Below are positions 1 to 11,366 of a stretch of 64,000 nucleotides of DNA, piece by piece. The notes under the pieces were generated by a model. It searched no databases, was not told where the DNA came from, and was given only the letters and a program-made list of their open reading frames with translations. The stretch spans positions 11,213,001 through 11,277,000 of the forward strand of contig JAUIMM010000188.1 of the NCBI GenBank assembly GCA_031769625.1, in the 5' to 3' direction. How positions within the stretch are numbered: position 1 is the stretch's first letter; every line of letters begins with the position of its first letter. This DNA is from Taudactylus pleione. Its lineage: Eukaryota > Chordata > Amphibia > Anura > Myobatrachidae. The position numbers were made by a program, and so were the translations under genes.

Positions 1-518
1 AAAATGAAACGCAAAAATTAATCTAAAACTATAAACTGCAATTAGAAGTGCCAAACTACTTTCATTCAGTCATCGTTAGACGTCATTAAAGTTTCTGAAC
101 TCATCAGCAAAAGTTAAATTAGTCTTTTCTGATGTCCGGGTCATCGCTTGCTGATTTCTTTCTCTCTGCAACCTTTTTGTGTAGGATCATTTTGGAATCA
201 TCTGTTAATAAATTTATCTTAACCCCTTATGTCCCGAGTCTCTCACTTGAATATTTCAACCTATACATATATGTAAACGAAAGTCCATAAAGATTCCAGT
301 GGTTCCCACCTCCAGACCTCAGCGCCACCTAACAGTGCATGTTTTCCAGATCTCCTTGGTGCACAGGTGTAGTCTTTACTGGCTCACACATTTTAAAAGA
401 TACACAGGTGGTAATCATTTCACTTGTGTTACTGAGGGGATGTGTAAAACATGCGCTGTTAGGGGTCCCTGGGGACCGGAGTTGGGAAACGCTGGCATAA
501 TGATTCCAAGAAGATAGG
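1..518. other. Unique AT-rich DNA, nothing recognised
   Basis: No splice-flanked coding segment, tandem repeat or terminal inverted repeat is visible. The 72-codon open frame at 299-517 has no recognisable protein features. Confidence 0.5.
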
Positions 519-542
519 ATTATTATTATTATTATTATTATT
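519..542. repeat. (ATT)n microsatellite
   Basis: About eight uninterrupted ATT units. Confidence 0.95.
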
Positions 543-876
543 GTTTAAGACAAGTCTGCAGTGTGTAACCCATAGCGAGTAACCAAATTATAACTCTCAT
601 ACTTCTACTGCAGGTTATTTGAGGTTAATGGATATATTGCCACAGTATTGTATAAGCTTATACATAAAAAAAACACCCACAGTACTCTATATTCTCATTG
701 CACCATTTACAAGCCAACAACCCATACAGTATAATCTGCTTTATCTCAGTGACACTTATACTTAATAAAAAAATGCATTTACTTTAATAATTTTGCCATA
801 AACCCTCAATTGGGAACCATGCAAATATTATTTAATTTTAATTTATTTTGTTCATGCATGTGAGTGTGCGTTTAAT

Positions 877-926
<50 letters not shown>

Positions 927-958
927 TATACACAGTATATATATATATATATATATTT
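877..958. repeat. (TA)n/(CA)n compound microsatellite
   Basis: Alternating TA and CA/TG dinucleotides over ~80 bp. Overlapping open frames on both strands are poly-(Ile-Tyr) artefacts. Confidence 0.95.
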
Positions 959-2402
959 ATTTTTAAAGCCACTATAAATCTGATCTGTAAATGGAAGATT
1001 AGCCCGTCGGGCTTCTCCTGTCGGCTTATAGACCAGCGGCATTTAGTCCACCGGTCTCTGAACTGCATCCCGTCCCTGCGGGTTTATATTGATACAATCC
1101 GGTGGTATTATGACATACTGCAATGTGATTTTGGGCTCCCAGATCGCATTGAGAATGTGATTATTGATAAGTGGGCCCTGTAGTGTTATAGTGTTATGGG
1201 TGGATAAAAGAAATAACATTGTATTCTTTTTAATTCTACAGAGAAAACTTTTTTCTCTTTCACTACAATATTTACTTATTAAGTGAAATGTATCTGTTTG
1301 ATATGAGTTACTGTTCGCTCCTCTGTCATTATGTCATCGACGTCAGTAACCCCTTGTGTGCAGGGCAGAGGGTAGAAGCGCTATAATTGCCAAATACTCG
1401 CATTTTGGGCTCATCACAACTTTGCCCTTTGATTCTTCCATCTGCCCTTGTGACATCTGACTTCTATTAAATGAGGAATCTGGGAGTCGTAGTTCTAGAC
1501 CACAGAAGATGATCTATTTAATCGCTACAAAACTGAAAATACAACCTATCATTTTACCTGCAGCAATACATGGCGTAAACATCTTAGAAACTAACTTTTA
1601 CCTGTGTTTGTAGTCTGTTGTTATGGCAAAAATATTACTTTAAAAGCATTTTTTTTTTTTTTCAACCTGAACTTTTCAAAACACATTAAATACATGAAAA
1701 TTGCACTCTTGTCTCTTTGCATTATTCTTAAACCAAGAAAGGCCGCCTCTGCCCAGCCCGGCTGTTGTGGGATTATAACTCCCATCGTCACGTTATAAAA
1801 GGTGAAAGATGGGATGCGTAGTTCAACAACAGTCAGGTAAAAGGTGCCAGTGACACCTGCATTAGACATTGACGTACAGTGCATATATTCTAATTTGTCA
1901 TGTATTTGACTACCAGCGTAACCAACGCACCACCACTGACAGCCCGAAGCGGAGTGCCAGCACAGTGTAGACATTCTGGGCGTGGTACGTGATAGTCTCC
2001 TCTCTGATTTAGCATGCTTACACAGGGGTCAACATTTAACCTGAAAATACATGAAGTTTCATATGTTGTTTTTGCCATACGGGTAACGGAACATTGCAAA
2101 ACCCAGTTATTGCTACCATACTGCGGAAGGTTCTAATGTCTCCGCGCAATGGAGGGAGCCATACGGTAAATTGATCCAATCTTCACGAGGATGCCGTCTA
2201 CCAATTCAGCAGATAGCCGCAGCGCCACCAGGAATTGTTCAAATATTGCCTCAGGCCACAAGATGGCTGCCTTCTCTGTCTATTGGTGATCGCTGCATTT
2301 TAAGATTGTGTTTACAGCGACGCAATTGAGCACTACATCTTATTTTATTACAGAACAGGCAGAGGCAGATTCACTGACATTTCCAGAACTGAAGAGACTA
2401 GC
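959..2402. other. Mostly unique DNA, no confirmed gene
   Basis: Contains a T-run near 1651-1662. An open stretch at ~966-1183 on the plus strand follows a TTTTTAAAG acceptor-like site and ends in a stop. It could be a terminal exon, but the encoded residues match nothing I know and the reading frame is too short to be significant. Confidence 0.4.
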
Positions 2403-2539
2403 GGGTCTACTAAAGCATCTAAAACAGAGAAGTGGAGGTAGAGGTCACAGCAACCAATCAGATTCTGTCTATCATTTTCTAGATTGGTTGCTGGGCAACA
2501 CCACAACTTGTCTGTTTTAGACACTTTACTAAATCTACC
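2403..2539. mobile_element. Fold-back MITE, partial palindrome
   Basis: The ends are inverted copies: GTCTACTAAAGC...TCTAAAACAG opposite CTGTTTTAGA...TTTACTAAATC. The centre carries CAACCAATCAGA...TCTAGATTGGTTG. It resembles the MITE family at 3166, 24193 and 28218 in its CCAATCAG core but has different ends. Confidence 0.6.
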
Positions 2540-2620
2540 AATAGGTGTTGCTATTAGCAACCAACAAGATGCTAGTCATCAATTGCTAGAGTTTACTAAA
2601 TATTTCACAGCAGGAATCTA

Positions 2621-2997
2621 GGCCCCCATTTATCAATTAAGGTAACCACCAGCACAATTTTGTTTAATATCACTGTGATACAAATGAAAAATCCACTGGT
2701 ATTTACCAATACTTACCCCTCCGGTGAGGTCCAGCGAAGTCCTCCGCCTCGGCGAGGTCCTAAGCTGGGCTGTTGGCCAGCGCCGGGGTGCGCGACGGTC
2801 GGTCTGCGCATGTGCATGACACGAGGACCCGGCAGTGCCTGCAAGGCTTTGCTGAAGCCGGAAAGGCAGCAGCGGGTCCCCATTTCCCAGACCCGGCGCG
2901 CTGCTGTGACAAACAGCGATAATCTTAGATTAACGCTGTTTGTTAAATCCAGAAACTATGCCATAACCCCTTTAGCGCTCGTTGATAAATGGGGGCC
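2621..2997. mobile_element. MITE with GGCCCCCATTTATCAA terminal inverted repeats
   Basis: A 377-bp GC-rich segment is bounded by perfect 16-bp inverted repeats (2621-2636 and 2982-2997). I do not see a clear target-site duplication. The open frame inside it is not a recognisable protein. Confidence 0.75.
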
Positions 2998-3165
2998 CAA
3001 ATTAGTTGCTAAGGGTAACGACTCCACTTTTCCTTTTTAGAAATGTCAGTAAATCTACCCAGCAGTGCGGAGTTTTCATTATCATTAGTGTTTCCTCCTC
3101 TGGTGCCCTCTCTGCCTGCACTATATTTACATTTACATCAATACATCTTTCCCTCAGGGCATTGA

Positions 3166-3364
3166 GGGGTCTAGTTACTAAGCAGTGTTAGGAGACAGAG
3201 TGAAAAGTGATAGGAAAGTGATAAGGTACCAGCCAATCAGCTCCCAACTGTCATTTTTCAAACACAGCCTGTGAGATGACAGTTGGGAGCTGATTGGCTG
3301 GCACCTTATCACTTTCTTATCACTTTTCACTCTGTCTCCTAACACTGCTTAGTAACTAGACCCC
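3166..3364. mobile_element. Palindromic MITE, copy 1 of a three-copy family
   Basis: A near-perfect 199-bp fold-back. Arms start GGGGTCTAGTTACTAAGC and end with its inverse, and the inner arms read CCAATCAGCTCCCAACTGTC. Relatives lie at 24193-24376 and 28218-28393. Non-autonomous; no coding potential. Confidence 0.85.
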
Positions 3365-3762
3365 TAAATCATTTATATCTCTAGTTGCAAGAGACATTAT
3401 GTATTATATACAGGTGCTGATTCAGAGGTGGGAGTTCAGTGACAAATAAGGAGTAACTTTGCCCCCGGGCAAACCATGCATGAAATACATTTCCTGGGCA
3501 AGATGTACTGAAGTGAAAAATGCGGTAAAACCCCAGAAAATTGAGTTTTCGGGAGTTTTACTGCATTTTCCATATGTACTAAGCACTGGAATGCCAACGC
3601 CGTCTTCAGGTGGCGTTACCCAATAAAAGTATATGGGCTTCTTACTGAGACGCTCCCCTTTAGAGGGATCCAATCGGATTCCTCCTATCTCCCCCCGTGG
3701 CCCGTGGCCTTCTACGCATTCACAGAAGGACACTAAAGGGACTTCTAAAGCTGCATGCACAC
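3365..3762. other. Decayed inverted-repeat DNA
   Basis: Contains a weak hairpin around 3517-3572 (AATGCGGTAAAACCCC... opposite ...GTTTTACTGCATT), probably an old MITE fragment. No gene seen. Confidence 0.4.
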
Positions 3763-4062
3763 ACAACGATGGAGTTAATGAACGATTTTAGTAAACGATT
3801 TTCTACCTTGAAAAAATGAACTAAAATCATTTACTAAAGTTGTTAATTTACTATGTTCATTTAAATGTAATGAACGATTTTTATGAACTACAAACGATTT
3901 TTGCATATTCCCTTAATGAAAATCGTTGAGTTGACAAGTCTGACTGAACTACAAACTACAAACGACAAACTACAAACGTGAACGCGCATGAACGATAATC
4001 GTTGATCGTTTGACTCAGAAAGTGAACGATTTTTGCAAACGATTATCGTTAAACGATACTGC
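3763..4062. repeat. AACGAT-rich degenerate inverted-repeat element
   Basis: The motif AACGAT or its inverse ATCGTT occurs more than ten times in 300 bp, together with short ACAAACTACAAACG direct repeats. This looks like an old fold-back element related in motif to the TTAA element at 11367-11722. Ends are not clear. Confidence 0.5.
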
Positions 4063-5820
4063 AATTTAGATTTGAGTTTGGACACCCCCCTCCCAAATCT
4101 AATCTAATCTCTAAACATTTTACATCTCCTGAGAATTAGATTGTTAAATGCAGGCTTCTAAGCATCCTAAGGACTAAATTGCTCTAGAGTCGGCACTTTG
4201 CTGCTGAATGGGAAACGAAGGGCCGAAAACCTTAAAATGTGAATGGATTTTGATGAGAGCGGAACTAGCGGGCCGGGAAGGACTCACAATCCTCTCACAG
4301 GGCTAATCGCTGTGGAACAGAGCGTCGTCCTGGCAGGAGGCGACGAGCGAGATTGTCATCGTCTCTGCTCCGCCGAGCAAACTCTCTCCAAACAGATGGA
4401 AATTATACAGAGGAAAGTCTAATTCTCAGCGTATGGCAAAAAGCAAAGCTTTTGAAATCTCATGTATTTTCTTTACCAGTCCCACTTCACATTCTGTACA
4501 GAGGGTATGTAAAGGGAATGCTTCACTGCTCCTAACACGTGGAACAGTGCGGTTACCTCTTCTCTGTGCTGTAACAGGGATAAAACACAATACAATGCAT
4601 TTTAACAACAAAAAGAGACAAATTGAAGGCACACGTCCAATACATAATGCTCACGTCGATTTATTGTGGCAGTCCTACCCGCGTGGTAGCAGGCTGCAAC
4701 ACATTCTCAATATAAGCCACAAATACAGTCACTGACCTAAATAATAGTAACAGCGTCCAGTCCATAACTGATCACTCTATTTATCGGTAAATGTAAACGT
4801 ATTGCCTTTACACTACGACAATGTTCTTACCTGGGTTTCTCTAGTTTCTTGGCAATTGCAAAAAAAAAAAGTTTACATTAATTACCTAATTCAGCTCCGG
4901 ATAAGGTAGTTGTTAATTAACGAGAGAAAAACAACATTCTGCTGGTGTTTCCCCCACTTATTTTCCAATGCAATAACCTTTCCTGAATAATTTATGATTC
5001 TCTTTTTCTTTTGAACATTAATTAATTACCTCCTTCAGCTCAGGTTATCGCCGTTAAAAAAACTACGGTGGAAAGTGGACCAGAACATTGTCACACTTGC
5101 ACCATCAAGCAGTGGAAATGGGTCATATTGTAAAGTCTGTGTGGGAATCTCCCATATGCAACCATGGCACAGTGACATCTAGTGGGTAACTTGCAATGAA
5201 AAAAATCACATTAATTATCAGTGCCTTATATTTAAAGCAACTCCCAGGCATGGGACAGATGTGTTTTACTCCACCAAAAGTACTTCCCTAAACTTATACT
5301 AGTTATGTGCCTTGGACCTCAAATGGCGGAGCATCCATTTTGTGTTCTCAGCCATTTTGCATCCTATCAACTTGCTAGGAGTCAGTGACATCACTGTGAT
5401 ATGTCCCTGAGTAATAATTATGAGGGCTGACTAATATTCATGAGGCGCAGTACTGGTTCCTAGGAGACTATTTGTTCATCCCATAATAGGATTGTTTCCA
5501 GTGGGTGTAGGTGACAAACGCCACTTCATCTGGCTCGGCTGTCAGATGTAATATTAACATAGCCACGCCCCCATCTCATTACTTTCCCAGCTCTCACATA
5601 TATATATATATTCAGTCTTTACAAAAATGGATCCGGTCATATCATTGAGCTACATTGAGCTGATTGGTTGCTATGGGCAACTTCTCCACACTTTTCACTG
5701 CTTGATACATAAACCCCTCAGTTACAGAGAAAAAGGAAGTTAAAGGGGTTATCTTTTTTCATTTTTTGGGGATCTTTAATCAAAAATAACAAAAGAAGGA
5801 CTCCTGTGTTTAACTCATAG
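4063..5820. other. Mostly single-copy DNA
   Basis: 4090-4400 looks unique and of mixed composition. 4880-5045 contains two related segments (ACATTAATTACCTAATTCAGCTC and ACATTAATTAATTACCTCCTTCAGCTC). A short (TA)n lies near 5578-5592, and 5650-5715 is a MITE-like fragment. No exon is recognised, including the expected third LOXHD1 exon. Confidence 0.4.
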
Positions 5821-5894
5821 CAACCAATCAGATATTAGCTTTCATTAGTCTGACTACACCTGGCAGCTGATATCTTATTGGTTGTTCTGGGTTA
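5821..5894. repeat. Small imperfect fold-back
   Basis: CAACCAATCAGATATTAG is followed ~35 bp later by its near inverse CTGATATCTTATTGGTTG. Probably the core of a decayed MITE. Confidence 0.5.
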
Positions 5895-6055
5895 TATCAC
5901 TTTGCACCATATTATTAAATATGTCCCAGCCCTCCCTAAAACCACCCATAGAAGGGGGGATAAAATATAGTATCATAGATAAAATGGGCTGGGCTAAAAA
6001 TAAATAGGCGGGGCACGGACTAGGCTAACATTTCAGTGCTATTCACGATCTAGAG

Positions 6056-6211
6056 CAGGGGTCTTCAACCTTGGCCCTCCAGCTGCTGTGGAACTACACA
6101 TCCCAGCATGCACTGCCATAGTTTTAGCATGCTGCTATATCAAAAAGGTGGCAGTGCATGCTGGGATGTGTAGTTCCATAGCAGCTGGAGGGCCAAGGTT
6201 GAAGACCCCTG
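6056..6211. mobile_element. hAT-type palindromic MITE (156 bp)
   Basis: Begins CAGGGGTCTTCAACC and ends with its inverse. The two halves pair almost perfectly around a ~30-bp loop and contain the TCCCAGCATGCA segment. It is flanked by an exact 8-bp duplication, ATCTAGAG, at 6048-6055 and 6212-6219. The 8-bp duplication and CAGGGG ends place it in the hAT superfamily. Confidence 0.93.
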
Positions 6212-6367
6212 ATCTAGAGCTAAGTATTTACATGAGGGGGGCACTGTAGCTATGTGGTGGTGCAGGACCAACACTGTTAGGAAAAAAACATGCCCTGTCA
6301 ATGGAGGGTATCAGCTATGCCAGGGGCCACAATTTTTTATTTAAAGAGGGCCACATACGGCCTACAG

Positions 6368-6530
6368 CAGAGGTTCCTAATCTCTGCCATTACGGTCCAG
6401 GTTTTAAAGGATATCCATGCTTGAGCCCGGATGGTTAAATCCAACTGACTGAAGAACTAATGCAGTCAACTCTGCTCAAGCATGGATATTCTTAAACCTG
6501 GAGTGTAATGGTGCAGTTTTGTAACCTCTG
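6368..6530. mobile_element. hAT-type fold-back MITE (163 bp)
   Basis: Ends CAGAGGTT and AACCTCTG. Internal arms are GGATATCCATGCTTGAGC and its near inverse. An exact 8-bp target duplication, GCCTACAG, lies at 6360-6367 and 6531-6538. Non-autonomous. Confidence 0.93.
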
Positions 6531-6538
6531 GCCTACAG

Positions 6539-6955
6539 GACACCTGATAGACAGGCCTGCCTTATATTGTGGGTGAGGGTATATCAGGTAATTTCTCACA
6601 AATGTCTCTTTATTGTCTCCCAATGTAATGCTCATCTGAATATTATTATCTATTATAAAGCTCATTACATAATTAAGGGGACATTGTGGCTGCATTTATT
6701 TTAAATGTAATGATTTCTCCATTTCAAGATTTTCAAGGTAATTTCGTTTTAGACGGAGCTTCATGAGTTATGCTGCCATATAGAATTCTACTTACCTGAG
6801 GTCCGGTATCTCCCCGAGTCCAGGAAGTGCCCCAAGTGCTCCAAAACCCGTGTGATGCCCTTGTGCTACACCTTCCATTGGCATGAATGGTAAGTTTATG
6901 TGGCAGGGTCACTGCCCGCAGGCCACACGCACACACGGTACACAATAATACTCAC
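6539..6955. other. LOXHD1 intron 2 start, no confirmed exon
   Basis: On the strand opposite LOXHD1, 6753-6894 is an open segment between TTTTAG and GGTAAGT. On the LOXHD1 strand a CAG|GTAAGT donor sits near 6795. Neither encodes a recognisable sequence. Confidence 0.35.
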
Positions 6956-7070
6956 TTGCTGGTGAGATGAATCTTGGGAGTGATTCCAAACTCCCCAAAG
7001 AGGGTGATGAAGACATTGGCGTCTGTGCCAGCTCCTCGTACATCTCCAGTTATGGTGACCACTTCATACA
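6956..7070 (-). CDS. LOXHD1: LOXHD1 exon 2 (start of first PLAT domain)
   Basis: A 115-nt exon on the minus strand. It is bounded by a good acceptor (pyrimidine-rich tract ending CTCATTATAG just above 7070) and a GT donor (AGCAA|GTGAGT) below 6956. Read in the phase left by exon 1 it gives [20 protein letters not shown], then [17 protein letters not shown], the first half of a PLAT/LH2 beta-sandwich. PLAT domains bind lipids or proteins; LOXHD1 carries about fifteen in tandem. The [15 protein letters not shown] core is typical of its first repeat. The exon ends two bases into a codon. The third exon, which should open with the second half of this domain, was sought in 1-6950 on the minus strand and not found, so it probably lies outside the window. 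There is no frameshift or stop, so this looks like a live gene. Confidence 0.88.
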
Positions 7071-7700
7071 CTATAATGAGGAGAGGGCAAAGCTTGTTAC
7101 CTTAGCGGAATATATTAATCACTCCATTGTCATCAGCACAACGTGAAGATTTAAATCACTACTTATAGCGAAGCCCAGAAGCCCCTGTGATGGCTGAGGA
7201 GGGGGTGAGCTTGTGGGGTGTGAGTGCTCGCTAACAGGTCTGCGCTCTTGGTCCAAATCTTAGAATGAATCATTTGAAGCCACTTTATTGTTGTATGAAG
7301 AATGAGGGACTGGTCCGACCCTGTACCTACTGTATATCCTACCTGGCAGGGACGGCGGCCGGACAGGAGGACACCGGAATGGCTGAGGTGGAAAGTAATA
7401 GCCAATAGGCAGAGTGACAAGCAATAATAGTTAGTCTTCTTCCGACATTGTCCGTCCCATAGCAGAGAGATTGGCTGGTGGGTGCAAGGAATCTGCTTAC
7501 AGAGCAATGTCCTGGGGTTACAGCACTAATAGTAAGAAAGTCTAAGCATATTGAGGGTAAATGTAATAGATTACATAGACTATGCAGGTATCGGCGAATT
7601 CCCGGAAGCAAAACCAAAATGGTTTTGCCTCTTAAATGATTGCTCCTTTAAAACATTAGGAAGATTTGCCGGGAATTTGCCCATTGCTGCATTGGGCAGG
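7071..7700. other. Intronic DNA, no gene
   Basis: Open frames of up to 114 codons on the minus strand here show no known motif and no PLAT similarity. I treat them as chance. Confidence 0.45.
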
Positions 7701-8222
7701 CTATTACACTTACCCCATAGTATATAATGGAATCTGTATTTAATGCCGACAGCGGAACCACGACGGCCCTAATTCCCGACGGGGGCTGGTAAGTAACCTA
7801 ACCCTTCCCTCTCCCCCTCCTAACCCTCCCTTAGTGGTGCCTAACCCTAACCTCTCCCCCATTAGTGCCTAAACCTAACCCCCCCCCCAGTACCCTAAAC
7901 CTACAAGGGGTGGGGGGAGGGTGCCTAACCCTACCCTCTCCCTTTAATGCCCAACCCTAACCTCCCCCCCTTTAGTGCCTAAACCTAACCCCCCCCCGTA
8001 CCCTAAACCTTCACGGCGGAGGGGTGCCTAACCCTAAGTCCCTAAACCTAGGGACTAGGACCCCCGGCTTGCCTTTGTTCGGTATGCTGGGTGTCAGTAT
8101 TTTGTAGCGGGGCTAAAGGTAGGCGTCTTGATTTCGACGCCTATCTTTAGTCCCCTGTCGGGCTGTCAGTGTCGGGATATCGGCGGGCAGGATAGTGCCC
8201 GCTGGTATCCAGACTGTATCCC
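7701..8222. mobile_element. Element with telomere-like CCCTAA clusters
   Basis: A C-rich core (7797-8050) repeats CCTAACCCTAACC/CCTAAACCTAACC with C-runs. It is flanked by GC-rich segments containing CCCGACGGGG and GTCGGGATATCGGCGGGCAG. A fragment with similar GGATCCCGGTGGTCAG ends occurs near 62386-62460, so this is a dispersed element, not a true telomere remnant. Ends are approximate. Confidence 0.5.
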
Positions 8223-9275
8223 ATATATAATATTTGCCATTTACACAAGTGATACAATAAATACATGTTTTTGCCCCCCCCCCAACCTGTTACACTGTTA
8301 ATATTATATAAACATCCTGATACTGGAGTTACTTGGCACAGTCATGGCAATCGATCCGTGCCAGGTCAAGTGTCATTGTCCTGTGCCGTGTATGACCCTT
8401 CACAGACCCATCACGCCAACACATTATAGAAACAAGACACCATCGGACGGTCCGTGCGCTCTCCCTGATCTGCATCTTACAGTACAGCACTAAATAGATG
8501 GCGTGTTATACTGCATGCGCCATCAGCAGCGCTATTGGCATCAGAAAGACAAAGGTGGGCATTTAAAATGTAAAAGGTAGAGAGAAAAGGGGAAAATACA
8601 GGATTTTATATACTGATGACCTGCATATACTATATCTAGAGAAGGATGGTATATATATGAAAGCTATATTAAGCCTGATGCTGAGTTAGAACCTTGTTAG
8701 ATGTTAGTCACACGCATCTCAATATATATATATCCGCCTGTGGAGTATGCGTCAGGTTTACGTTCGCCGTAGTTACACCCAGATACGCTCAAATACAAAC
8801 ATTTTTTTTATTAATATATATATTTTTTAATGCATTTGGCATTAGGCGAGATACAATACTGATATAATCTTCATTCTCGTTCCAGGCACCCAGCAAGCCA
8901 AAAGCAGGTGCTCTCACACCCCTAGTTACGGCAATGTACACTTATGACTGAAGAGACGAAACTGGGCAGCAATTGGGGTCCTCACATAAACAACGTTCCT
9001 GAGCAAGTGTCATCGGCCTGCGCACAGTTGGATGTGAGCGTGAATACGCCCATTCTACCTAATACAGAGTAGGTGCCAGTGTGCACTGATGATGAGCGTA
9101 TGGATAGGGAGTGCCCTTACTGCCTCTTATAATGAAGACTGGGGGGTATTTATCATGCTGAGTAATGATTCTGCAATGTTTATTATTGGCTAGTGCCTGT
9201 GGTTGTGTATTGAGCGGTTGCCCTGGTTTCCCTGTGCTGTAAATGCAGGGAGAGAACCTCCCCCAGGCAGCTACC
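8223..9275. other. Intronic DNA, nothing recognised
   Basis: AT-rich with short TA runs and a C-run near 8275. No tandem array, inverted termini or coding exon seen. Confidence 0.45.
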
Positions 9276-9457
9276 CCCTACACCAGGGGTGGCCGGACTT
9301 TTGTGACCAGGGATCTACTTTGTTCACTCACTTACTTACCAGCATCTATGGACCCGATTTACAGGTGCAGGATTTACCGATGTTTGCACTACTGAGCAAT
9401 GTACTTATGTTACTGTGAAATCTCAGGGGCAAACGCAGAATTTTTACATGGGGTTTC

Positions 9458-9458
<1 letters not shown>

Positions 9459-9508
<50 letters not shown>

Positions 9509-9564
9509 TGTGTATTTATATATATATATATATATATATACACATACACACACACACACACACA
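9459..9564. repeat. (CA)n(TA)n compound microsatellite
   Basis: About 105 bp of CA and TA dinucleotides. Open frames across it are artefacts. Confidence 0.95.
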
Positions 9565-9966
9565 TGTCATACATACATTACACAACCACTTACCTTGCAG
9601 GAGCTACGGGTTGTAGACCTGATGATGATGGGACCTGGCAGGTTGGCACCATGTAATTAGGCCCCTCCCCCTAGTGACAAAATGCTGCAAATTATGCGAT
9701 TTTAAGGGAATTACATCATATTGGCTCCACCTCCTCCTGTTCAACCCGCGAATCGCTTAAGAAGATGGTGCCTGCTCTCCAGTCTGGGGTTTCTGGGTAC
9801 TCAGAAACATCCCCTGTGTGCGCTAGTGAATCTCCTAATGGTACAATGGCAATCACAGTTACCTATGGGATCGCTGGCATGAGAGACGGTGACTGTATAT
9901 TTTTGCAGATGTAAATCCTAAGTAATCGCCATCGTGCAGACATAGAGTCCACCTCTGAATCAGACT

Positions 9967-10137
9967 CACAGGCGCTATGCTGCACACAGGCGCTATGCTG
10001 CACATAGGAGCTATGCTGCACACAGGCGCTACGCTGCACACAGGCGCTACGCTGCACGCAGGGGCTACGCTGCACACAGGCATTATGCTGCACACAGGAG
10101 CTATGCTGCACACAGGCGCTATGCTGCACACAAGCGC
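9967..10137. repeat. 18-bp tandem repeat, ~9.5 copies
   Basis: The unit is GCTGCACACAGGCGCTAT with single-base variants. Eighteen is divisible by three, so frames stay open on both strands (up to 123 codons); these are not genes. Confidence 0.93.
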
Positions 10138-10822
10138 ACTAATTCTGTTTTCCCAACAGATCTCATATATATAAAATACAGGAGTATTAAACAAAAATAA
10201 TAGGCACAAAAAAAAACATAAAAAATACACCCAGTCATTCTGAGGTGTACAGTTGCCACAAATCTGCTATCTCTTACATTCCTCCCCATACCATAAACTT
10301 GTAATAAACTGTAATTATCTCCACTGCTTAATAAAATAAAGGGTTGTCTTATTTAAAAAAGAAATTAGTCAGTCACTCAGTGTCTGTGTGTGTGGCTGGG
10401 AGCCAGTGCTTGGGGTGGTATGGTACCACAGCAGGACGACAACGTGCCCTGGCAGCGTCACATATAACACAATCACTCCCCACAGACTACCTCCGGGAAC
10501 GGCTTCGGCACTTGCAGAAAGTTTGCTGCTGCCAGTCCGGGAATGTGCTTGGCGCTGTAAGGAGCCTATGTGCTGGTGTGATAGCAGCTTGCCGTGACAC
10601 TAAGCATGCTCTGTGGGGCCAGATAAGCGGACAGCCTCAGCGGCGGCTCCTTACAGCGCGTGGGTGATGTCATTATGTCACCCGCGCGCTGCACTACTGG
10701 GAGCTGGGCTTCTGAGGCTCCATAAGCCATTTCAGGTTTATTTTACTTCAGTTGGTCGCAATCTACCGACGGATGCCTTGTGAGCTAGCGGTAGATCGCA
10801 ATCTACCTTTTGGCCAGGTCTG

Positions 10823-11362
10823 CCTTAGACCCTACCTACCAACCAAGTTTTGCTACACATGATGGCCTACAGTAAGTTACAAGCTGACTTGGCGGCACTT
10901 TCCCAGCGAGTGGCTGAGGCCCCTTCACCCACTACCCAGAACACATTTACATCCTGGATTTCAAAATCCGCCGAGTCCCTGCACTGGACTCAGGGACAAA
11001 AAGTCGCTGCACAAGAGACTCGGGGTTCTCGGCCCTCGTAGCACAACGATTAGAGCTGGTCTAGGACTCTTCAGATCCTGCCAGGCTCGTAGGCAGTGCT
11101 ACCACATAGTCTGCCAGCTGTGGGCATCACTCAGCGGTGAGATGGCACAGCAAAAAGTACACAGCCCAATCGTATACTCCATCAGGGGTTGTCTACAGCC
11201 CATTTGACGTGGTGTACCCACAGGAGCGTGCTGATCTTCAGGTGAGCCCAACCACACTGGTAGAGGACATATCAGGCAGAGTGGCAGGGAACAGCAAGTC
11301 GTAGGCTCCAGCGGCCGCGATCCAGAGAAGACGCTAACTTAGAACTCCCACAGTGTCATCTC
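10823..11362. other. Intronic DNA with possible decayed retroelement coding sequence
   Basis: A 63-codon open frame at 10850-11041 and a later plus-strand stretch near 11180-11305 read like protein-coding sequence interrupted by stops (for example SPFDVVYPQERADLQVSPTT). I do not recognise the family. It could be a decayed retrotransposon ORF or chance. Confidence 0.25.
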
Positions 11363-11366
11363 TTAA

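Larger units (their letters stand above)
9284..10822. mobile_element. hAT-like element with degraded ends (~1.5 kb)
   Basis: The left end reads CAGGGGTGGCCGGACTTTT and is followed by GGGATCTAC. The right end contains GTAGATCGCAATCTACC and finishes TTGGCCAGGTCTG, an imperfect inverse of the left. Flanking 8-mers CCCTACAC and CCTTAGAC agree at 6 of 8 positions, as for an old duplication. No transposase is visible. The interior holds the microsatellite at 9459 and the 18-bp array at 9967. Confidence 0.6.

Noticed and set aside
6753..6894. Open plus-strand segment between TTTTAG and GGTAAGT with a CPKC motif
   Set aside because: Forty-odd codons open by chance is not rare; no family recognised, and it lies in an intron of LOXHD1 on the other strand.
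7163..7617. Possible upstream PLAT exon of LOXHD1
   Set aside because: Exon 1 at 27571 joins exon 2 in phase, and the frames here have no PLAT residues.
9592..9659. Possible exon after CTTACCTTGCAG
   Set aside because: On the minus strand CAAG|GTAAGT looks like a donor, but the preceding sequence encodes nothing recognisable and lies inside an old hAT-like element.
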